DNA from: Chaenocephalus aceratus
Taxonomy: Eukaryota; Chordata; Actinopteri; Perciformes; Channichthyidae
Assembly: GCA_023974075.1 (NCBI GenBank)
Contig: CM043800.1
Span: 41,818,185-41,882,184, forward strand
Direction of reading: 5' to 3'
Length of the DNA: 64,000 nt
The notes beneath the pieces were generated by a model. It was not told the origin of the DNA and made no database searches. It worked only from the letters and a program-made list of their open reading frames with translations. Positions 12,078-23,889 of this stretch are shown in pieces (positions within the stretch are counted from its first letter, which is position 1; the number at the start of each line of letters is the position of its first letter). Position numbers and translations under genes: made by a program.

Positions 12078-13194
12078 CATTGGAGGCCACACTTAGAAGC
12101 ACAGTCTAGAAGCCATGCAGCTCAAACATTTCGGATTCGGTCCGCTCACGTTCCCGTTGCATGATTAAAAGTTACGGGGTCATGGGTATTTTCAACCTGA
12201 CAGGCGAGACGTTCCTGAATCATTCCTTGTACGAGTACAAATGTTACCTTCTGATATTAATACCACAACATACACAGAAACTGAAGCATCTACAACGTAA
12301 AAAACAACAGCTATACTGGAAGATGAAGTCAAACGGAGAACAACAAGTATATCACCGTTTGTTAAAAACTTGGAACAGGCTAATCAGCATCAGCTTGAAA
12401 ACCTGATTCTGATAATGAACAAATGAGAGTTAGCAAATCCCCTGCTTTTATCTCGAAGATTGGAACCATATTCTGAGGCTTGAGAATAATAAAATACGAC
12501 TTCTTCTGCGGCCTGCTTTCCTGTGGATGAGGTCCATGTTCTGCCTTTTGGCTTCATTCAAATCAAAAGCAGCACTACGCCTAAAAACCCTGCCTGCGTG
12601 TGACTTCTGATCGGACACAGGAAGGTCCGTTTGAGTAAGTTCAAGACATTCACGTGAACTAGAATGACCGCCTCCACCAACAAGTGTACATCCGTGTCTG
12701 TCCGAAGTATCATCGTGTTATCCTATTCGACAGAGTTCAAATGGCCATGATAATCTGAGCTTAGTTATTGAGCTCTGGCTGAAAGAGTTTTCTGTTTGCA
12801 AGAAACTTTGAGGGAATTCGTTCAAGACTCCCGGAGATATCGCATTCACACAAAATGGGACTACTCCCTGGTGCAAAAGCATTTAAGACCATCGAATAAC
12901 AACGTGTTTATACGACCGATAGGAACACTGATGTTGAGTCTCAGAGGCCCGGAAGTCTTCTATCAGGATTGTGTGGTTCCACGTTTTTTGATTGGACAAC
13001 GCAGTGCATTCCCGAAAGACATCGAATAGGGTTTTGGTAGTAGTGTATGCTTTTCTGCAGTATCACTGTGCTTCAGTGCCTTCTGTGCAGCAACACGTTG
13101 GACTCATTGACATGAATGAGTGGGCAGCTATGTGACATGCAGTATTGCTGTTTGTCTGACAGAGACTTGTTGCACTCAAAGGGCCGGTTGTAAC

Positions 13195-13643
13195 TAGGGA
13201 TGCCAGCGATTATTCGATTATTCGAATATTCGCTACAGTCTCCATAATCGATTTTTTTTTTTTCTGGCTTAGTTTCAACCAAAATATATATAAATAAATA
13301 TATATATATGCTAATAATAGTAATAGTATTAATAATTGTCATTGGTCACACCACCAGTTTGTTTTACTGTAAACTTGGAGGAAGCCTGCGTGCAGAGCAG
13401 ACTGCTGCTGCAGCACGCTACACACCGACCCCGCCCCCCCTCTCCCTCACACGTGCGACTAAAGATGAACAAAGCGGCAGGTAAAAAGAGTTCCTCCTCG
13501 TGGAACTACTTCGAACTTACAAGTCCAAAGGAAGTTAAATGCAAGCTCTGCGAGGGGGGGAGGGGTCGGTCGAATAATCGATTATTATTCGCCAGGGCTG
13601 CCGAATAATCGATTTTGATCATGGTCAGTTTCTGGCAACCCTA
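13195..13643 (+). mobile_element. Nested hAT element with 8-bp TSD GTTGTAAC
   Basis: The ends TAGGGATGCCAG and CTGGCAACCCTA are terminal inverted repeats. They are flanked on both sides by GTTGTAAC (13187-13194 and 13644-13651), the 8-bp target duplication diagnostic of hAT transposition. The target is a known position inside the outer element, so insertion is certain. The subterminal region is rich in ATTCGATTATTCG motifs. The interior retains the start of a transposase frame with a BED-type zinc finger (see separate entry). At 449 bp it is an internal-deletion derivative. Confidence 0.92.
13465..13608 (+). pseudogene. hAT transposase N-terminal fragment (BED zinc finger remnant)
   Basis: From the ATG at 13465 the frame reads MNKAAGKK followed by SSSSWNYFELTSPKEVKCKLC and a Gly/Arg-rich stretch. 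The W-x-Y-F ... C-x-x-C pattern is the first half of a BED zinc finger, the DNA-binding domain at the N terminus of hAT/ZBED transposases. The second half (the distal His/Cys ligands), the RNase H-like catalytic core and the hAT dimerisation domain are missing. The frame runs into the element's right subterminal repeat. It is a deletion relic with no expected activity. Confidence 0.75.
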
Positions 13644-15046
13644 GTTGTAACTATATAAATATATAATATATATATAAAATAATGTGTTACATTATTGCCT
13701 CTGAATTGGATTAGCATCGGATAGGATAATAACTTAGTCATTAACTACGTCTGAAAGCAGAAGTCTCTTCGGTGCGCGTGTCACAAAACAAGATGCATTG
13801 TGGGACATGTAGTTTATGGGCAACCTGCTTCTGTAAAGTGGCATGTACCCGTATAATAAACGTATTATATTCTTTGCAAGCTCTTGCGGGGCCACATAAA
13901 ATGAAGCCGCGGGCCGGATTTGGCCCCCGGACCTTGAGTTTGACACCCCTGGTCTAGAGTTTGGAGAGTTCTAGGTTTCTGGGTCTATTTTGTAAGAGAA
14001 TGTTAATCGTTCAAATCCTTAAAGCCTGTTACTATTAGGTTTAGGTAATGGCAGTCTATACTTTGAAGGTGTGTGTACTTTACCGACATATCCCAGAACC
14101 AAGTAGTATGCAAACTTCTCCAGTCAAACGATACCTGCTTCTGATCGTTCGTAGTCCGTTTTAGAAACAGATGACGATGTGGGGTTTTGCTACTAAGAAA
14201 TCTTAGTCTTATTTCTTTGTAATAATGCGATTTGTCACCAGCCCACTAACGAAGCAGCAACAAAGCATCCTCCTTACACATAGAGGGTATCAAAGGAAGT
14301 GCTATCGGCATGATTTAAAGGGGATTGCCAATAGAGTGGTGCATTGATGAAGTATTATTGTAGGCCATATTTTATGTGAAAACGTGAAAATCCGCAGTTT
14401 GTGTTAACCGTAGACTTTATATTTCAGGCATCTTACAAAAAATGCATTAAAAATTACATTGACTTCAAGACAAGGGAACTGAAAGTGGTAAAACTCATTT
14501 CCTGGTTTGAGGGATAGGGTTCAACTGGATCAGTCTGATAACGATAATCACGTCCGCAAACCGGTGTTCCTGCTCGTAGCAATGGCGCTTTTATAGTTCT
14601 TTGGACGATGGAGAAAACACTTCTGAATAAGCCGCTCGAGATGTGATGTTTGAGATGAGTCAAGACCCACACATCTGAGTCTGTGCTTCTACCTTCTCTC
14701 TCGGATCAGCCCCCCCACCTTCACCCTCTCTGAGTGGAGTCTGTCACTCCGACTGAGTCTGTCACTCCGACGGACACCAGCTGTTGACGCTGCACCGCTC
14801 CTTCGACGACGGGGTCGACGGGATGTTTCCTTTTCCCCAACTCTCCGTCTCCCTTCGCTTGACACGGTCGATCTGCATTTGAAGCTCCCAATTACTGCGC
14901 TTCGCCCCTCGGGTGTGTTCTGATATGTCATATCACGAGCCATCTGCAGCACGGCGTCTCTAATATTCCCTCAATTACCGGCAGACTGACGGGAATCTAA
15001 GATATCGCTCCTCCGGGCGATCTGCGGCACTCAAATGTGCTCCGTG

Positions 15047-15344
<298 letters not shown>

Positions 15345-16298
15345 AGACGGATGGCGGGGAAGCAGCAGAGTCAGCGCTCCGGTGACAGTGATGAAGGCGA
15401 GTGGAAACCCCCCCGAGCGAGCACAACACAGCGAGCACAGCCAGAAGCAGACAGTGTGAGGGGAAACAGCCCTGTGTCCCAGAATGCACTGCTTCTCTGA
15501 GGAGCTGCACAATCGCTCTCAGATTAAGTGAAATTCAGACAGATTTACTGAAGAAGTCGTTTCGGAAAAAACAACGTGTTGTACATAATTAAAGGTTCAG
15601 GCTGAAGTCGACGGATCGCAGTCTGCGGTTCAGGCTCTGATTGGTTGTAGCGTTGCATATTTAAAGGAGCACTCCGTCGGTTTTACACACGGTTAGGGCT
15701 CCTCAGTTCGTGGAAGAAACTGCTTTAACCAAATATTCACGATATAACGTTCCCTCTTTTAAATCTAATATACTGCATTTTGTCAAATATGAACTAAGTG
15801 TTTAGTTTAGTGTATATTTTAACGTTAAAGTCCTTCTCTTCGTTTATGCACCAAAACTAATTCCTTGCATCTGTACATGAATCGGCTATACACCTGATTC
15901 TGGGAGGTTTGAAATGGAAAGAGGCCAGGGGTTCATGATGGATGAATGTAGAACATTTAAATTACAGATTTAAACGACTCAATTATAGCTGTTTAAATTG
16001 AATGCTGAATGACGGGTAAAAGTACTTTAACAAGCAGTTTCCTGTCTCTACGGATTGTCGTCATTTTAGATAATTCCTTGGGTTATGAGCCGAGATCTTG
16101 GATCCATCGTCTCATTCCGCTTCTACCTCCTCTATCCTTCTTTAACTTATGGAGCTTATGTCATTGTAACCTCTGAAGTACTTATAAGTATGCTTATATC
16201 TTTGCAAACACTACTTTTAAAAACAGGATCATAATTAAGCATATTTACTTAATTCTGTGACACTTTCAGCCCTGACATAATTCCAATTCCTCAATTAT

Positions 16299-16707
16299 GT
16301 CAGGGTTTGAGTTTTTGTGTGTCGAGTTTTGGGGTTATTTTGCTGTTCTGTCCTCCCTGTCGTTAGTCTGTCTGGTGTGTCTGATTGTGTTCACCTGTTG
16401 CCTTGCCTTGCCCCTTGCCTTGCCTAGCCTAGCCTAGCCTAGCCTAGCCTAGCCTACCCGGCTGTTTCTCGTCTCGTGATTACCCCTCCCTGTATTTAGT
16501 CTCTTCCTGTGTTCAGTGTTGGTTCATTATGTGTCGTTCATGTCTCCTTCATGTTGGAGTCCCTTTTTGTTTGGATGCTACCTCGGCTACCGGTTCATGG
16601 ATTCTTGTTTGTTCAGCTTTTGTGAATAAAGCTCGCCGTTTGTTCCATTTTGAAACCTGCTTCCCTGCTCAATCTGCATTTGGGTCCTATTTCCCCCAAC
16701 CCTGACA
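16299..16707 (+). mobile_element. Probable solo LTR with 5-bp TSD AATTA
   Basis: The element begins TGTCAGGGTT and ends AACCCTGACA, giving TG...CA termini inside a 10-bp inverted repeat. It is flanked by AATTA on both sides, the 5-bp duplication expected of LTR retrotransposons. It contains GAATAAAGCTCG, an AATAAA polyadenylation signal in the plus orientation, about 80 nt before the right end. No internal gag or pol sequence adjoins it, so a solo LTR from recombination is the simplest reading. A GCCTT/GCCTA pentamer repeat (about 16400-16456) lies inside. Similar termini are common in fish Gypsy-type elements. Confidence 0.72.
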
Positions 16708-17495
16708 AATTAATTCATGCTCAAATGTAGCGTAGCTTCTGCCTGATTGAGCCCGTAGAAACGAATCTTCTTTAATCTGTTTTTAGACAGGCAACACGTC
16801 TCTATTTCAGTAGCAAACTCTTTTTAAAAACTGTGCTCCAGTTCCTCATGCAGCAGGTATTTTGGGAGCGCAGCGTGCTGTGTGTGTGTGTCTGTAGTGT
16901 GTGTGTGTGTGTGTGTGTGTCTGCAGTGTGTGTAGAGAGTACAGTACCAGCAGAGGCCGTCCTCCCTGCCAAAGAGCAAGTTGGACTGAGAGGCCAAGCT
17001 GCAGAGGAGGGGGAGGAAACAAAGAGACAAGCAAGTTTAAAAACGAGAGCTCCGACAGCACGGACACAGCGGGACGGAGGCCAGGCGCGCTCCGTGGCAA
17101 CAGAGGAACAGTAAAAAGGCTCAACAGCTGCTTCAGACATGTTGCTAAGAGGCAGAGCGGGAAGTGTTGCTGCTCACACACACATTTCACTTTCTTCCAC
17201 ACGCAATGCATTCTTACAGTCCGCTCCAATAGACCTGGAAACATCGGCAAGCCAACGGGAGTTTAGAAAGGAATATTCCCTACATTCTCCAACAGTGTAT
17301 TTTATTTAAGAGCCTGCTATAAATACAATGTGTTTCATTGGACTGGAGGGATGACATAAGGCAGGGGGGTCAAACTCAATTTCATCACGGGCCACATCAG
17401 CATTATGGTTGCACTCAAAGGGCCGGTTGTAACTTTAAGACTATATAAACATACATATATAAATATTTAATATATATACAATAATGTATTATATT

Positions 17496-17790
17496 TAGGG
17501 CTGTCAGTCGATTAAAATATTTAATCGCAATTAATCGCATGATTGTCCATAGTTAATCGCGATTAATCGCAAATTAATCGCACATTTTTTATCTGTTCTA
17601 AATGTACCTTAGAGGAATATTTTTCAAGTTTTTAATACTCTTATCAACATATGAGTGGACAAATATGCTTTATGCTAATGTTTATTATCATTTGAACAAT
17701 GACAAATATTCTCATGAATATTAAACACAACCTCTGAACATTACAAATATCCACCTCAATTCAACCTGGAACCTCTCTCATACAATATAC

Positions 17791-17876
<86 letters not shown>

Positions 17877-18411
17877 TCGTTGGAGCTATTTGCAACTCAA
17901 GGCATATGCTCGAACGGGAGCTGCCTGGACGCTGCAATCATGTTGCTGCAATCATGAGTGTGCTGACTTCTCCTACAATGTCCCGCTGTCTGCTTCCTGC
18001 TTCAAGTCAAGTGCTCGGCGCAGTTGTGTGGATAGGGCGCTCCTCTGTTTTCATTTAAACAGCTCCTTATATCCGTTAGCGCAGCTAGCTAGCACCAGAT
18101 GCTAACAACAACAATAGCCGCGTTCACACTGCGGTACAGTAATGCACGTAAGGTCTCTCTCTCGCTCGCTCGGGCCACACAGACACACACCCTCCCGGTC
18201 CTCCCGATGGCCAGTCGGTGCCTGCCGGTGAGCGTGGAAGTGTGGTCTGCCACAAGCGGGCGGCAGGATCGGGGCTGTCAGCAGCATCAGCTTGTAGATG
18301 GTATTTTAAACTCGATGCGCTCTGAAACTACGGGGCGGCCGAGGAAAAAAAATACACATGCGTTAATCGCGTTAAAATAATTAGTGGCGTTAATTTTTTT
18401 TAACAGCCCTA
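17496..18411 (+). mobile_element. Nested hAT-like element (TAGGGCTGTCA ends) with TSD ATTATATT
   Basis: The element starts TAGGGCTGTCAGTCGATTAA and ends TTTAACAGCCCTA, with the 8-bp duplication ATTATATT on both sides (17488-17495 and 18412-18419). Subterminal AATCGCGATTAATCGC repeats are present at the left, and GTTAATCGCGTTAAAATAA at the right. A TG tract (17796-17875) interrupts the interior. The 18000-18300 segment is GC-richer and has open frames, but I recognise no transposase motif in them. It inserted into copy 2 of the other hAT family. Confidence 0.9.
17796..17875. repeat. (TG)40 microsatellite inside nested hAT element
   Basis: Uninterrupted TG tract of about 80 nt that must have expanded after or been carried in with the 17496-18411 element. 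Confidence 0.93.
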
Positions 18412-19195
18412 ATTATATTACTTTATTGCCTCTGCATTGGATTATTATTGGATAGGGTAAACACTTCAGAAATAACTACGTCTGAAAGAAGAAGAAGTCT
18501 CTTCAGTGAGAATGTCACAACATTATTTTAAAAGAAAAGTCAAATTCTGAAAAAAGTGATATTTAAATAAAAAAAGTGACATTTTGAAAAAAAAGTAAAA
18601 AAAAAAAATCTAATGTAAGATGCATTGTGGGACATGTAGTTTATGGACATGGTGCATCTGTAAATCGGCCTGTAACTGTATAATAAACATATTACATTCT
18701 TTCAGAGCTCTTGCGGGCCACATGAAATTAAGTCGCGGGCCGGATTTGGCCCCCGGGCCTTGAGTTTGACACCCCTGACATAAGGCATGTTTAGCAGAAT
18801 GGAGACGGCAGCCCTTTGTGTTTCCCTGTTATGAGAGAAGTGACGGTAGATGCATCATGTGTTGTATGCAGTCAGTCTGTTGGGCTAACGTGATGCCTAT
18901 CAGCTTGCTGCTAGGCAACAGACATGTCTTTCTATCAACAGCTGCTTGTCCTGTTTGACCGGAGGGATGAACCTATGCATGGGAGATGGCAACCCTTATT
19001 GGACACATTTTCGTTTTCTAACAACTTACAGAAAATGCAATTGTGATTTCTTTGCATCCAATACGCCAGACTGATCTACGTTGGCCGATACGCCCGACAC
19101 CATGAGAAGACACGCGCTGCAGCTTCAAGAACGATGCCGAGATCTTCATTGACTTGACGAAACATGCGCAGCGTTTACTAACAATGACGGTTGGC

Positions 19196-19440
19196 TAACT
19201 TTTTAACCCTCGAACGTCACCAAGTGTTTGGGTTCCCAGCTGTGTGCGTCACTTTTTAATGTCCTCTGGTTCTGTTGTGCTTTGAGCTTCTTGCAGCGTT
19301 TTGTTTACACAGCGCTTTTAGTAAACGTATCTGTTTTGGCATTAGCATCGTTTCTGAAGCTGCAGCGAGTGTCTCTTAGTGGAACTGTTCCGCGTTGGCA
19401 CCTGTGGGCCACCGTACTCATCTGAAGCACAAATCAATTT
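19196..19440 (+). repeat. Dispersed repeat family C, copy 1
   Basis: The segment GAACGTCACCAAG, then CCCAGCTGTGTGCGTCACTT, then TGAGCTTCTTGCAGCGTTTT recurs near 29318-29480 and 35870-36640. In this copy the CAGCTGTGTGCGTCACT motif occurs once. In the 36-kb copy it is tandemly amplified. The family's class is unknown. Confidence 0.7.
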
Positions 19441-19479
19441 GCTACTGATAAGCAGACACTTTTCATACACAGCTCTTAA

Positions 19480-20074
19480 AGGTGGGGTAGGTAAGTTTCA
19501 GAAACCGGCTCGAGATACACTTTTTGTTATATTCCATGGAATGCTCTAAACATCCGATAGCAATGAATATCTGAAGTGCTTTGACAACAAATCCATAAAA
19601 ACATTTCATCTGTGGAAGCCGTGGTACTGTGAAAAGCACGACGTTGTACTTTTCACAGTACTTCAAAGACTTGCCAGCAACAGGCGGCCACTTTCACCAT
19701 GGCAGAGTTCGGTTCAACATCGTCTACTGGTCGCAAAAGAAAAAATGTAACGGAGCAAATTAAGAACAAAAAGAAAGAGGAAACTAGGAGAAGTCAAACC
19801 AGAGGCAATATCGGAGTTGCTTTTCTACTGATGGAACACACCGAGTTGAAATCTGACGCCGTGGTCGCTCTTTTTCTCTTGGACAGGTAATCATCTGTTT
19901 CGTATGGTTTACAATTCCCCTGAACTATACAGCAGCCAACCTACGTCACGTGCGCGTTCGTGTGTGTGGAGGAGGTGCTCTGTGAGGAAGTCGGAAGGAA
20001 GGGGCGGATTCTCTTCGGCTGTGTACTTTCAAATTGTAGTGCACTCGAGCCGGTTTCTGAAACTTACCCCACCT
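19480..20074 (+). mobile_element. piggyBac-like MITE flanked by TTAA
   Basis: The element is bounded by TTAA on both sides (19476-19479 and 20075-20078). It has about 30-bp terminal inverted repeats, AGGTGGGGTAGGTAAG.. at the left and ..CTTACCCCACCT at the right, continuing into GTTTCAGAAACCGGCTCGAG. A TTAA target is the hallmark of piggyBac. The interior encodes a short frame (19699-19890) beginning MAEFGSTSSTGRKRKN and containing GNIGVAFLLMEHTELKSDA then VALFLLDR. I associate that pattern with short proteins repeatedly found in fish MITEs, but its origin is not established. Confidence 0.7.
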
Positions 20075-21004
20075 TTAAAGGCTGCATGCAAAGTGCAATA
20101 ATCACCATTAGAACCAATGACCATAAGCATCCAATGGCCGCACAGTCTACACGTCTTTTGCTCAATTAAATTATAGCAGGCGCGCACTGTGCCCTGCCGA
20201 TTAAAAACAGTGTGTCCTGTAAGCATGTCAGCAGTGTGTGTCTTTATTCCCAAACAACAGCTGAGAGAAGGAGGGAGAGAGAGACAGACTGAGAGAGAGG
20301 ACATGTGAGACGCAGGGAACTTCAGCCAGCAATAAGACATTTCATCCACTCCACAGTTATTGATGTGTAGCCACGAATGGATCAAATGGACACAAACAAC
20401 GGTGATGCACGAGCACACGATGTCCCGAGGAGTTGTTTCCCTGCTAAGATGTACCAGTCTGCAGATAACACATCGACGCGGAGAGGAAGCCAACAACAAC
20501 ATGGCACCCGGAGAGAAATTCTATACAGACGGGGACACGGGCTAAATAAGAGAGGCAGCCGAGATATATTAACATTTAGATTACGGGAGAGAACGGGAGT
20601 CAACAGGTCCAGATTTAACTCAAAGCAGGAAGTAAGGAATGATTAAATAAAGGGGGGGTGGGAGAGGGTGAGATGACAGAAATGATTTCGCGGTGCCGAG
20701 TTTAAGTGTGGACGACAGCGAAGGCGGCCAAACCGGCGGTCACCGTTTGATTGGACGGAGCTTTGTTTGAGATGAAATCAGAAAGCAGTCTGGGCCGCAG
20801 AAGCGTCCGTCGTGCAGAGAGGACAGACACTGGGATGGCACACACAGATGGATAAACCTGCGCCGTGTTTATTCTGCTGTCGAACCGGAGCGCACAATAC
20901 ATCCCTGCTTGTTCAGTCAGGATTAGTGATCCGAATGTCTCAAAGAACACAACAGATACACTTAATGTAGTCACTTGATACGTATTACTTAACACTTAAT
21001 ACCC

Positions 21005-22952
21005 TTAATGCTCCTTTTCAGGTTCACATCAGTATGTAGTGTCTCTGCTTTAAAGAGTCCTCTCCTGCTGATGTTCAGGTGTATATCAGTATGTAGTGTC
21101 TCTACTTTAAAGAGTCCTCTCCTGCTGATGTTCAGGTGTATATCAGTATGTAGTGTCTCTACTTTAAAGAGTCCTCTCCTGCTGATGTTCAGGTGTATAT
21201 CAGTATGTAGTGTCTCTACTTTAAAGAGTCCTCTCCTGCTGATGTTCAGGTGTGTATGTAGTGTCTCTACTTTAAAGAGTCCTCTCCTGCTGATGTTCAG
21301 GTGTATATCCGTATGTAGTGTCTCTACTTTAAAGAGTCCTCTCCTGCTGATGTTCAGGTGTATATCAGTATGTAGTGTCTCTACTTTAAAGAGTCCTCTC
21401 CTGCTGATGTTCAGGTGTATATCAGTATGTAGTGTCTCTACTTTAAAGAGTCCTCTCCAGCTGATGTTCAGGTGTATATCAGTATGTATTGTCTCTACTA
21501 TAAAGAGTCCTCTCCTGCTGATGATCAGGTGTATATCAGTATGTCGTGTCTCTACTTTAAAGAGTCCTCTCCTGCTGATGTTCAGGTGTATATCAGTGTG
21601 TAGTGTCTCTACTTTAAAGAGTCCTCTCCTGCTGATGTTCAGGTGTATATCAGTATGTATTGTCTCTACTATAAAGAGTCCTCTCCTGCTGATGATCAGG
21701 TGTATATCAGTATGTAGTGTTTCTACTTTAAAGAGTCCTCTCCTGCTGATGTTCAGGTTGTATATCAGTGTGTAGTGTCTCTACTTTAAAGAGTCCTCTC
21801 CTGCTGATGTTCAGGTGTATATCAGTATGTAGTGTCTCTACTTTAAAGAGTCCTCTCCTGCTGATGTTCAGGTGTGTATGTAGTGTCTCTACTTTAAAGA
21901 GTCCTCTCCTGCTGATGTTCAGGTGTATATCAGTATGTAGTGTCTCTACTTTAAAGAGTCCTCTCCTGCTGATGTTCAGGTGTATATCAGTATGTATTGT
22001 CTCTACTATAAAGAGTCCTCTCCTGCTGATGATCAGGTGTATATCAGTATGTAGTGTTCTACTTTAAAGAGTCCTCTCCTGCTGATGTTCAGGTGTATAT
22101 CAGTATGTAGTGTCTCTACTTTAAAGAGTCCTCTCCTGCTGATGTTCAGGTGTGTATGTAGTGTCTCTACTTTAAAGAGTCCTCTCCTGCTGATGTTCAG
22201 GTGTATATCAGTATGTAGTGTCTCTACTTTAAAGAGTCCTCTCCTGCTGATGTTCAGGTGTATATCAGTATGTAGTGTCTCTACTTTAAAGAGTCCTCTC
22301 CTGCTGATGTTCAGGTGTATATCAGTATGTCGTGTCTCTACTTAAAGAGTCCTCTCCTGCTGATGTTCAGGTGTATATCAGTGTGTAGTGTCTCTACTTT
22401 AAAGAGTCCTCTCCTGCTGATGTTCAGGTGTATATCAGTATGTAGTGTCTCTACTTTAAAGAGTCCTCTCCTGCTGATGTTCAGGTGTGTATGTAGTGTC
22501 TCTACTTTAAAGAGTCCTCTCCTGCTGATGTTCAGGTGTGTATGTAGTGTCTCTACTTTTAAAGAGTCCTCTCCTGCTGATGTTCAGGTGTATATCAGTA
22601 TGTAGTGTCTCTACTTTAAAGAGTCCTCTCCTGCTGATGTTCAGGTGTATATCAGTATGTAGTGTCTCTACTTTAAAGAGTCCCCTCCTGCTGATGTTCA
22701 GGTGTATATCAGTATGTAGTATCTCTACTTTAAAGAGTCCTCTCCTGCTGATGTTCAGGTGTATATCAGTATGTAGTATCTCTACTTTAAAGAGTCCTCT
22801 CCTGCTGATGTTCAGGTGTATATCAGTATGTAGTGTCTCTACTTTAAAGAGTCCTCTCCTGCTGATGTTCAGGTGTATATCAGTATGTAGTGTCTCTACT
22901 TTAAAGAGTCCCTCCTGCTGATGTTCAGGTGTATATCAGTATGTAGTGTCTC
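21005..22952 (+). repeat. 57-bp minisatellite, array 1 (about 34 copies)
   Basis: The unit reads TGTATATCAGTATGTAGTG, TCTCTACTTTAAAGAGTCC, then TCTCCTGCTGATGTTCAGG. The period is 57 bp (19 codons), which keeps frames open as repeats of MFRCISVCSVSTLKSPLLL, so these frames are not genes. Short units lacking TATATCAG occur at about 21248, 21868, 22150, 22486 and 22537. A variant block (TATTGTCTCTACTATAAAG..GATGATC) recurs at about 21485, 21655 and 21993. The array runs directly into a dispersed repeat containing CATACTGCCTGTGCTGCAGC (22968-23060). Confidence 0.95.
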
Positions 22953-23060
22953 CATGCTTTAATGTTCTCATACTGCCTGTGCTGCAGCACCTCTTTTCAC
23001 CCTCTGTCTGAAACCAGAGCCCAGTCTGCTCCGATTGGTCAGCTGGCCGGCTCTGTTGAT
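22953..23060 (+). repeat. Dispersed repeat family A flank of 57-bp array
   Basis: CATACTGCCTGTGCTGCAGC, CACCCTCTGTCTGAAACCAG, then GCCCAGTCTGCTC and ATTGGTCAGCTGGCCGGCTC are shared with 62358-62550 and, in part, 59570-59830. This is a widespread percomorph interspersed repeat in my recollection. The 57-bp arrays occupy its interior. Confidence 0.7.
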
Positions 23061-23889
23061 CTATCGTTAAGGTGTAACTTGTAAAATGTAACTTACAGAT
23101 ATCCCCTTAGAACTTCCCCACGTCATTACTCACATTAAGATAATTATTTTTCATATTTTTCTCAAGTGTTGAAATGTTGTGTTTAAAACGCAAATAGACA
23201 ACAATAGTCAAATAAACTTCTAAGTGTATATTTTGTTTATACGGGTCCGAAAGAAGACATGTCCTGGAACCTTTCATCTTAAAGATTAGAAAACACTTCA
23301 CGGTATATAAAAAACTATTTTTATTTCCCTGAGTGGAGAAGCTATATCTGGATTTCGCTAATTCCCTTGAGAACCAGCGCTGGCTCCTTCTTCATGTCCT
23401 GAGTGTTTCACCAGATCTGCCTGCTGAATAATTTCATGCAATCTGGACGTCCATTTGTTAAAACAGGGCGATGAGAGGAGCTCTGCTGACTAGATCCTGC
23501 TTTCTCAAAGACACACAACCCCCCCAGGAGCCACAGCTGCTGGATACAATAACAAACAACCTATTATCATATTTTCATGGACAATTTTCAGCTTGTCAGA
23601 CGGAGAAACACACACCAGTCGCCCTGCTGACACATCGCATTACTTCAAGTGTCAGTTGTTGAACACACTTCTGTTATCTTCATTTTGCTGTGTGTGATAG
23701 AGACTGTGAGCAGCTGCGGTCTCTTGAATTGACTTCAAGCAAAGACATTTCTAGGGTCCGAGCGCCGACACCGCCAGGTCAAGCTTTTGTATTATGTCTA
23801 CAAAGAATCACAGTTTGGAGGGCCGACACATGTTAGGGTTCGTGCACCTCGAACGCAGTCTTTGTATGTTCCTACATGTATGAGGTTTG

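Larger units (their letters stand above)
13168..13951 (+). mobile_element. hAT-family element, 5'-truncated copy 1 (host of a nested hAT)
   Basis: The right end GAGTTTGACACCCCTG and the body (CACTCAAAGGGCCGGTTG near the left, GCGGGCCGGATTTGGCCCCC near the right) match the complete copies at 17362-18777 and 37458-37974. The left terminal CAGGGGTGTCAAACTC is missing, so this copy is truncated. It was itself interrupted by another hAT at 13195-13643. Confidence 0.83.
17362..18777 (+). mobile_element. hAT-family element, copy 2, complete with TSD ACATAAGG
   Basis: The left end CAGGGGGGTCAAACTC and right end GAGTTTGACACCCCTG form the terminal inverted repeat. ACATAAGG flanks both sides (17354-17361 and 18778-18785). 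About 490 bp belong to this non-autonomous element. The remainder is a second hAT inserted at 17496-18411. The right half holds runs of A-rich repeats (18530-18610) and GCGGGCCGGATTTGGCCCCC, shared with copies 1, 3 and 4. Confidence 0.92.

Noticed and set aside
12796..13029. Plus-strand frame of 77 codons (MQETLREFVQDSRRYRI...)
   Set aside because: No recognisable motif, no splice context and opposite strand to mef2d; length is compatible with chance.
14689..14952. Minus-strand frame of 87 codons (MLQMARDMTYQNTPEGRS...)
   Set aside because: The Arg-rich sequence matches no family I know and lies within an intron in the mef2d sense without clear splice sites.
21005..22952. CRISPR-like regular repeats
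   Set aside because: Units are contiguous with no unique spacers, and the genome is a vertebrate one.
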